The notes beneath the pieces are model-generated. The model was given only the letters and a program-made list of their open reading frames with translations. It did not search any database and had not been told where the DNA came from. Shown piece by piece: positions 59,113 to 64,000 of a stretch of DNA of 64,000 nucleotides. Source of the DNA: Herbaspirillum sp. AP02. GTDB taxonomy: Bacteria > Pseudomonadota > Gammaproteobacteria > Burkholderiales > Burkholderiaceae_D. The stretch is from NCBI RefSeq assembly GCF_015767275.1, contig NZ_JADWMY010000001.1, forward strand, positions 1,054,001 to 1,118,000. The letters are read 5' to 3'. Both the position numbers and the translations under genes were made by a program. Each line of letters starts with the position of its first letter. The first letter of the stretch is position 1.

Positions 59113-60516
59113 TCAGAAGAACAGAAAGCTCATGATGATGAACAGCGGTACCAGGATGCCCACCGACCATGCCATGTAACCGAAGAAACTGGGCATGCGG
59201 ATGCCGCGCTCCTCGGCAATGGCCTTGACCATCATGTTGGGTGCATTGCCGATATAGCTGTTGGCCCCCATGAAGACGGCACCGGCGGAAATGGCCGCCA
59301 GCGTCGAGGCCAGCGGCCCCATGAGTTCGCGTGCATCGCCCGAGGCGGTGTTGAAGAACACCAGATAGGTCGGTGCATTGTCGAGGAAGGAGGACAGCAG
59401 GCCCGTCATCCAGAAATACATCACATCGTCCGGCCGCCCGTCGGGACCGGTCACGGCGCGCACCACGGCGGCAAAGGCGCCCTGCTCGCCGGCGCGCAGC
59501 ATGGCGATGACCGGGGCGATGGTGAGGAAGATGGCGGCGAACAGCTTGCCCACCTCCAGCATCGGCCCCCAGCCGAACTCGTTGCCGGCACGGGCGCTGC
59601 CGGGGGTCAGCCACAGCGACAGCAGAATCACCAGCAGCAAGGCGCCATCACGCAGCAGGTTCTGCCATTCCAGCGGCGCCCCCATCAACTCGGTGGCCAC
59701 GCCGGGCTTCCACAGGCCGCTCATGAGCACCAGCCCGACCACCGCTGCCAGCAGCAGGAAGTTGACGCTGCCTTCCAGCTGCAGCGACGAGTCAGGCGTG
59801 GGGTCGAGCGGGCGGCGCTCTTCCCGGTTGAGGTAGAAGTGCCGGTCCAGCAGGTAGAAGATCAGCAGCAGCGCGCCACACAGGAAGACCATCGGCACCA
59901 GCAGGTGGCGTGCGGTCCAGAAGAAGTCCACCCCCTTCAGGAAGCCCAGGAACAGGGGCGGATCACCCAACGGCGTGAGCGAACCGCCGGCATTGGCCAC
60001 CAGGAAGATGAAGAACACCACCACATGCACGGAGTGCTTGCGGTCGTCGTTGGCGCGGATCAGTGGGCGGATCAGCAGCATGGCCGCGCCGGTGGTGCCC
60101 ATGATGCTGGCCAGCAGGGTCCCCAGCGCCAGCAGTCCGGTATTCAAGGCCGGCGTGCCGTGCAGGTTGCCGCGTACGCAGATGCCACCGGCCACCGTGA
60201 AGAGGGCGGTCAGCAGGATGATGAAGGGAAGATATTCCGCCACCAGCGCATGCACGCTGATGGCCAGTGCGGCGTGCAGGCCCTGCGTGGCGGCCAGCGG
60301 CAGCAGCAGGGCCAGCGCCCAGGCACCGGCGATCTTGCCGAAATGGTGATGCCATAGCGACGGCGCCAGCAGTGGCAGCACGGCGATGGAGAGCAGCACG
60401 CCGGCAAATGGGAGAGCCCAGACCAGCGACAGCCCGGCACCGTCAAGATCGGCGGCCTGAGCGGACAGAGGAAGCGTCAAACCCAGCAGGGCAAGGAGGA
60501 TGGCGTTGAGCGGCAA
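59113..60516 (-). CDS. NhaD-type Na+/H+ antiporter (CitT/ArsB superfamily)
   Basis: A 467-residue membrane protein with about 12 helices. Features are NAGGSLTPLGDPPLFLGFL and SSFLDNAPTYLVFFNTASG, the two conserved re-entrant motifs of the UIT/NhaD group, and ANSYIGNAPNMMVKAIAEE. The start codon appears to be TTG, with GAGGA 6 bases upstream; no upstream ATG is in frame before a stop that suits. It would exchange Na+ or another cation for protons. A signal-like first helix ends AQA. Confidence 0.87.
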   Translation of the reverse strand: MPLNAILLALLGLTLPLSAQAADLDGAGLSLVWALPFAGVLLSIAVLPLLAPSLWHHHFGKIAGAWALALLLPLAATQGLHAALAISVHALVAEYLPFIILLTALFTVAGGICVRGNLHGTPALNTGLLALGTLLASIMGTTGAAMLLIRPLIRANDDRKHSVHVVVFFIFLVANAGGSLTPLGDPPLFLGFLKGVDFFWTARHLLVPMVFLCGALLLIFYLLDRHFYLNREERRPLDPTPDSSLQLEGSVNFLLLAAVVGLVLMSGLWKPGVATELMGAPLEWQNLLRDGALLLVILLSLWLTPGSARAGNEFGWGPMLEVGKLFAAIFLTIAPVIAMLRAGEQGAFAAVVRAVTGPDGRPDDVMYFWMTGLLSSFLDNAPTYLVFFNTASGDARELMGPLASTLAAISAGAVFMGANSYIGNAPNMMVKAIAEERGIRMPSFFGYMAWSVGILVPLFIIMSFLFF

Positions 60517-60666
60517 GTGTCGTCCTCAAGATGGCAGTGAAGAAAACCCCGCCACCATGACAGCCGACGACGGGGAGCCACACTATAGCAGCCGACTTGC
60601 CGCCGGCGCGCGAAAACCGGCCAGTGAAAAAACTTTCAGCTATTGACCAAATCCGCTCAAATCCGG

Positions 60667-61842
60667 TCAGGCCTTGATCTGGAACACCTGGCGCAGATAG
60701 TTCACATAAGCCGGGTCATCGCACATGTTCTTGGACGGGGTGTCGGAGAGCTTCGCCACCGGCTGGCCGTTGCAGCGCACCATCTTCATGACCACCTGCA
60801 GGGGCGTATATCCCAGGTCGTTGGTCAGGTTGGTGCCCACACCGAAGGCCACCTTGGCGCGGTCCTTGAAGCGCAGGTACAGGGCGCGCACCTTGTCGAA
60901 GTCCAGGCTGTCGGAGAACACCAGCACCTTGCTGGAGGGATCGACGCGATTGTCGCGGTAATGCTGGATCAGGCGCTCGCCCCATTCGAAGGGGTCGCCC
61001 GAGTCGTGGCGGGCACCGTCGAAGAGCTTGCAGAAATACATGTCGTAATCGCGCAGGAAGGCATCCATGCCATAGACGTCGGAGAGCGTAATACCCAGGT
61101 CGCCGCGATATTCACGCGCCCACATCTCGAAAGCGAAGGTCTGTGAATCGCGCAGGCGCGGACCGAGGGCCTGGCAGGCCTGCAGGTATTCGTGGGCCAT
61201 GGTGCCCAGGGGCGTGAGGTCGTGCTGCATGGCGTACATCACGTTGGAGGTACCGGCGAAATGCTCGCCCATGTGCTGCTTCATCTCGTCGATGACTTCG
61301 GCATGCCAGCTGCGCGAGAAGCGGCGGCGGGTGCCGTAGTCGGCGATCTTGCAGCCGGCCAGTTCGGCGTCGTCGGTGATGACCGACATCTTCCGGCGCA
61401 GGCGCGCCCTGCCCTCTTCCAGGTCGGGCGAGCGCTGGGTGGCGCGGAAATAGACTTCATTGACGATGGCCAGCACCGGCACTTCGAACATGATGGTGTG
61501 CAGCCACGGGCCCTTGACGCTGATCTCGATCTCGCCGTTGCCAGCCGGATCGGGCTGGACGGTGATGTACTTTTCGTTCAGGTGGAACAGGTCGAGGAAG
61601 TCGACGAAGTCACTCTTGATGAAGCGCAGGCCGCGCAGGTAGTTCAGTTCGTCTTCCTTGAAGCGCAAGCGGCACAGCGCGGCGATCTCGGCGCGAATTT
61701 CCTCGACGTAGGGGGTCAGATCGATGTGCTCGTTGCGGCATTTGAAGCGATATTCGACTTGCGCGCCGGGAAAGTGATGCAGCACCACCTGCATCATCGT
61801 GAATTTGTACAGGTCGGTGTCGAGTAAGGAAGTGATGATCAT
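60667..61842 (-). CDS. pncB: Nicotinate phosphoribosyltransferase PncB
   Basis: A 391-residue enzyme of NAD salvage making nicotinate mononucleotide from nicotinate, PRPP and [23 protein letters not shown] is the invariant N-terminus and fixes the start. The phosphorylated His is in [21 protein letters not shown] and [11 protein letters not shown] bind the phosphoribosyl group. A longer frame to 61926 is spurious. Confidence 0.96.
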   Translation of the reverse strand: MIITSLLDTDLYKFTMMQVVLHHFPGAQVEYRFKCRNEHIDLTPYVEEIRAEIAALCRLRFKEDELNYLRGLRFIKSDFVDFLDLFHLNEKYITVQPDPAGNGEIEISVKGPWLHTIMFEVPVLAIVNEVYFRATQRSPDLEEGRARLRRKMSVITDDAELAGCKIADYGTRRRFSRSWHAEVIDEMKQHMGEHFAGTSNVMYAMQHDLTPLGTMAHEYLQACQALGPRLRDSQTFAFEMWAREYRGDLGITLSDVYGMDAFLRDYDMYFCKLFDGARHDSGDPFEWGERLIQHYRDNRVDPSSKVLVFSDSLDFDKVRALYLRFKDRAKVAFGVGTNLTNDLGYTPLQVVMKMVRCNGQPVAKLSDTPSKNMCDDPAYVNYLRQVFQIKA

Positions 61843-61982
61843 GAAGTCCGGATGCGGATGCGCCGCATGCTGCCATGTTGATGGTCCACGTGCATGGCGG
61901 GTCGCCCCGGAGCGGTCCCGCGCCATGCCTTGGCGGCACCCTCGGGCACCGCGTGCGCTATCTTAACCGAGATCGGCGATGG

Positions 61983-62011
61983 CAAAGCCCCCTGCTCCAA
62001 GGGGGGCTTTG
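61983..62011 (-). terminator. Hairpin after the binding-protein gene
   Basis: A 10-bp stem CAAAGCCCCC / GGGGGCTTTG with an eight-base loop, 18 bases after the binding-protein stop. It lacks a T run, so it is a weak terminator or processing hairpin separating pncB. Confidence 0.6.
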
Positions 62012-62028
62012 AGCGTACAGCCAGGAGA

Positions 62029-63282
62029 TCACTTGGTGGCCGAGCCCGGACGGCGACTGCGCACGTAGGTGGCCGGGGGCAGATAGGCGTTGCCATCCAG
62101 GTAGCGCCACTCGCGCATGGTGCTGCGCCCCTCCTTCTGCGAGACCAGCCCGACGAAGGCGCCCATGGAGGCTTGCTGGTCCAGGGCGCGGAAGCTGAGT
62201 TCACCCAGCGGTGAAGACCAGCGCAGGCCACGCAGCGCCTCTACCAGAGCCTCGCCGTCATTTCCTTCACTTTTCTTCAGGCCGGCGGCGATGGCCATCA
62301 TCGTGGAATAGCCCAGGACGGACGACAGCTGCGGGCGTTCGCTGAATTTCTTCAGATAGGCTTCCAGGAAGCGCTGGTGTTCGGGTGTGTTGATCTGGTC
62401 CCAGGGGTAGCCGACGGCCAGCCAGTCGCGGATCGCCTCGCTCTGCGAAGGGTCCAGACTCTGCGCGCCGGCCGAGGCCAGCGACACCACTTGCACGCCA
62501 TTGAACAATTGCAGACGATTGCCGGCCTGGACGAACTTCTGCAGGTCGTCGCCGAAGGTGGCGTTGAAGATGCCGTCCGGGCGCGACTGGCGGATCGCCC
62601 GCGCCACGTCGTCGGCCTTGATCTTGCCCAGCGCCGGCCATTGGTCGCTGACGAATTCCACATCCGGGCGGGCCTGCTTCAACAGCATCTTGAAGCTGGC
62701 CACGGCGCTCTGGCCGTATTCATAGTTGGGGGCCACCACCGCCCAGCGCCGTCCGGGCAGACGCGCGGCCTGTTCGGCCAGCATGGCAGCCTGCATGTAG
62801 GTCGAGGGTCGCACACGGAAGGTGAAGCGGTTGCCCTTGTCCAGGGTGATGGCGTCCGACAGGGCATCGCCCACCACCAGCACAGTCTTGCCGCGGGCGG
62901 CTTCGCGCGCCACCGCCAGGGCCACGTCGGAGAGCATGGTGCCGGTCAGCACCTCGACGTGTTCCTTGCTGACCAGTTCCCTGGCGTTGCGGGCGGCCTG
63001 GTCGGCGTCGCCGTCGTCATCACGCACCACCAGCTGCAGCGGCCGGCCGTGGACACCACCGGCTTCATTGATCTGCTCCAGGGCCAGCGCCAGCCCATTG
63101 CGGTAGGCTTGCCCGGAAAGTGACTGGCGCCCCTGGCTGTTGATCTCGCCGATGCGGATGGCTTCGGCGGCCTTGGCGGGGAGGACCGGCACCAGCGGCA
63201 AGGCCAGCGCGGCCAGCAGGCCCAGCATGGCCGGCAGCAGGGAACGACGGAGGGAGGAGGGTCTGGTGTCTTCAGCGTTCAC
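62029..63282 (-). CDS. Branched-chain-type ABC substrate-binding protein (orphan)
   Basis: A 417-residue type I periplasmic protein with signal RRSLLPAMLGLLAALALPLV ending AKA. Mature blocks are IRIGEINSQGRQSLSGQAYR, LQLVVRDDDGDADQAARNAR and LTGTMLSDVALAVAREAARG. It resembles LivK-like proteins for amides or aromatic acids more than true LIV proteins. No permease or ATPase genes lie nearby, so it must borrow a transporter or have lost one. Confidence 0.9.
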   Translation of the reverse strand: MNAEDTRPSSLRRSLLPAMLGLLAALALPLVPVLPAKAAEAIRIGEINSQGRQSLSGQAYRNGLALALEQINEAGGVHGRPLQLVVRDDDGDADQAARNARELVSKEHVEVLTGTMLSDVALAVAREAARGKTVLVVGDALSDAITLDKGNRFTFRVRPSTYMQAAMLAEQAARLPGRRWAVVAPNYEYGQSAVASFKMLLKQARPDVEFVSDQWPALGKIKADDVARAIRQSRPDGIFNATFGDDLQKFVQAGNRLQLFNGVQVVSLASAGAQSLDPSQSEAIRDWLAVGYPWDQINTPEHQRFLEAYLKKFSERPQLSSVLGYSTMMAIAAGLKKSEGNDGEALVEALRGLRWSSPLGELSFRALDQQASMGAFVGLVSQKEGRSTMREWRYLDGNAYLPPATYVRSRRPGSATK

Positions 63283-63409
63283 GCCGGGACTTCCTTATCA
63301 GTTGATGCGCGGCATCGACCGGCACGCCTGGCGGCCTTGTTCCGTGCGCGGCGGCGGCATCCGGAAGACCTTGGCGGCGGCGGGTCTGGTGGCGAGCTTG
63401 TTTATTTAC

Positions 63410-63428
63410 TTATACGTAAACTGTATAA
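63410..63428. promoter_or_regulatory. Inverted repeat in the 374-base gap before fdxA
   Basis: TTATAC (63410-63415) and GTATAA (63423-63428), separated by 7 bases, sit just after an overlapping TTTAC/GTAAA dyad. A weak promoter (TTGTTT at 63399-63404, GTATAA) overlaps it on the plus strand. The rest of the gap has no gene. Confidence 0.4.
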
Positions 63429-63656
63429 GCCTCATTTGTGGGAAAAATCGAATTACCTTAAAATACAAGGCTTTGCGGCGGGTTGCGCAGCGGCATCCCA
63501 AGGGCGCCCACAAGGCGGAGGATGCTACCAGATGCGCGCAAAATGGACCTCGACAACAGGTTGACCAGCCGCAACATGATTTTAACCGTGCCATATTGCC
63601 ATCAATTGCGGCGCAGTTAGCCATCGGTTTGAAGAAATTTTACAGATAGGACAGTT

Positions 63657-63980
63657 ATGACCCACGTTGTCACCGATTCCTGCGTCCGTTGCCGCTACAC
63701 GGATTGCGTGGATGTTTGCCCGGTGGATTGTTTCCGCGAAGGCCCCAATTTCCTCGCGATTGACCCGGACGAATGCATCGACTGCGCCGTGTGCGTGGCC
63801 GAATGCCCGGTCAATGCGATCTACGCGGAAGAAGACGTGCCGGCCGACCAGCAGCCATACATTGCCCTGAACGCCGACCTGTCCCGCAACTGGCCCTCCA
63901 TCACCAAGACCAAGGCACCGCTGCCGGACGCCGAGGAATGGAAGGACAAGACCGACAAGCTGCAATACCTGCAGCGCTGA
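63657..63980 (+). CDS. fdxA: 7Fe ferredoxin FdxA
   Basis: A 107-residue ferredoxin. Cys9, Cys17 and Cys50 fit the [3Fe-4S] site, and Cys21, Cys40, Cys43 and Cys46 the [4Fe-4S] site, matching Azotobacter FdI spacing. It also has Cys12 and Cys25. The C-terminal extension ([15 protein letters not shown]) is typical. It transfers low-potential electrons. AGATAGGA precedes the ATG. No partner gene is in view; the window ends 20 bases later. Confidence 0.96.
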   Translation: MTHVVTDSCVRCRYTDCVDVCPVDCFREGPNFLAIDPDECIDCAVCVAECPVNAIYAEEDVPADQQPYIALNADLSRNWPSITKTKAPLPDAEEWKDKTDKLQYLQR

Positions 63981-64000
63981 TCGCTGCGGCAGATCAAGCC

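Overview
The window is about 63% G+C, densely coded and has no rRNA, tRNA or CRISPR that I could find. Gene content points to a plant- or soil-associated betaproteobacterium of the Oxalobacteraceae, most likely Herbaspirillum. That content includes a PHB phasin, HPPD, DadA, a liv cluster, a cys/ssu sulfur cluster, a poxvirus-type topoisomerase IB and a 7Fe ferredoxin. The genus is an inference from gene content and composition.

Layout. 1-4.7 kb: start of a YdeP-type molybdoenzyme, an Lrp regulator divergent from dadA, an AraC regulator divergent from a DMT exporter. 4.8-8.3 kb: a wrecked two-partner-secretion/contact-dependent-inhibition locus, with a hemagglutinin fragment carrying upstream nonsense codons, an A+T-rich toxin tail overlapping an immunity gene, and the 3' end of a TpsB transporter gene. 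8.4-12.4 kb: topoisomerase IB, then an alkylation-repair operon ada-lipoprotein esterase-alkB. 12.5-14.8 kb: Lrp regulator/hpd pair and a small coiled-coil protein. 14.9-24.4 kb: a catabolic block read leftwards (amino-acid ABC transporter, PLP aminotransferase, RraA-type aldolase, lactonase-type amidohydrolase, possibly an MFS transporter), with a divergent IclR regulator and a second orphan binding protein. 24.6-29.5 kb: complete livKHMGF operon. 29.9-33.4 kb: mixed envelope and small genes. 33.4-44.9 kb: a sulfur supercluster on the minus strand (sbp, ssuE, ssuA, ssuD, ssuC, ssuB, a molbindin-like TOBE protein, a degenerate EAL protein, a hydrolase, cysT, cysW, cysA, cysB). 45.2-52.2 kb: IclR regulator, PBP7-type endopeptidase, methyltransferase/XRE pair, EamA transporter, histone-deacetylase-like enzyme, phasin. 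52.3-64 kb: CinA-like protein, EI24 and sterol-desaturase membrane proteins, polysaccharide deacetylase, beta-propeller, FKBP, acyl-CoA-binding protein, 2-hydroxyacid dehydrogenase, NhaD-type antiporter, pncB, a branched-chain-type binding protein and fdxA.

The most interesting unit is the 16.3-24.4 kb block. Its gene set (lactonase fold, amino-acid uptake, transaminase, 4-hydroxy-2-oxo-acid aldolase) fits a pathway for a gamma-hydroxylated, gamma-branched glutamate-type amino acid, such as 4-hydroxy-4-methylglutamate or its lactone, ending in pyruvate. This is inference. Second, the mature sulfate- and sulfonate-binding proteins contain no Met and no Cys at all, a sulfur-sparing signature, and their cluster also carries a catalytically degenerate EAL protein and a molbindin.
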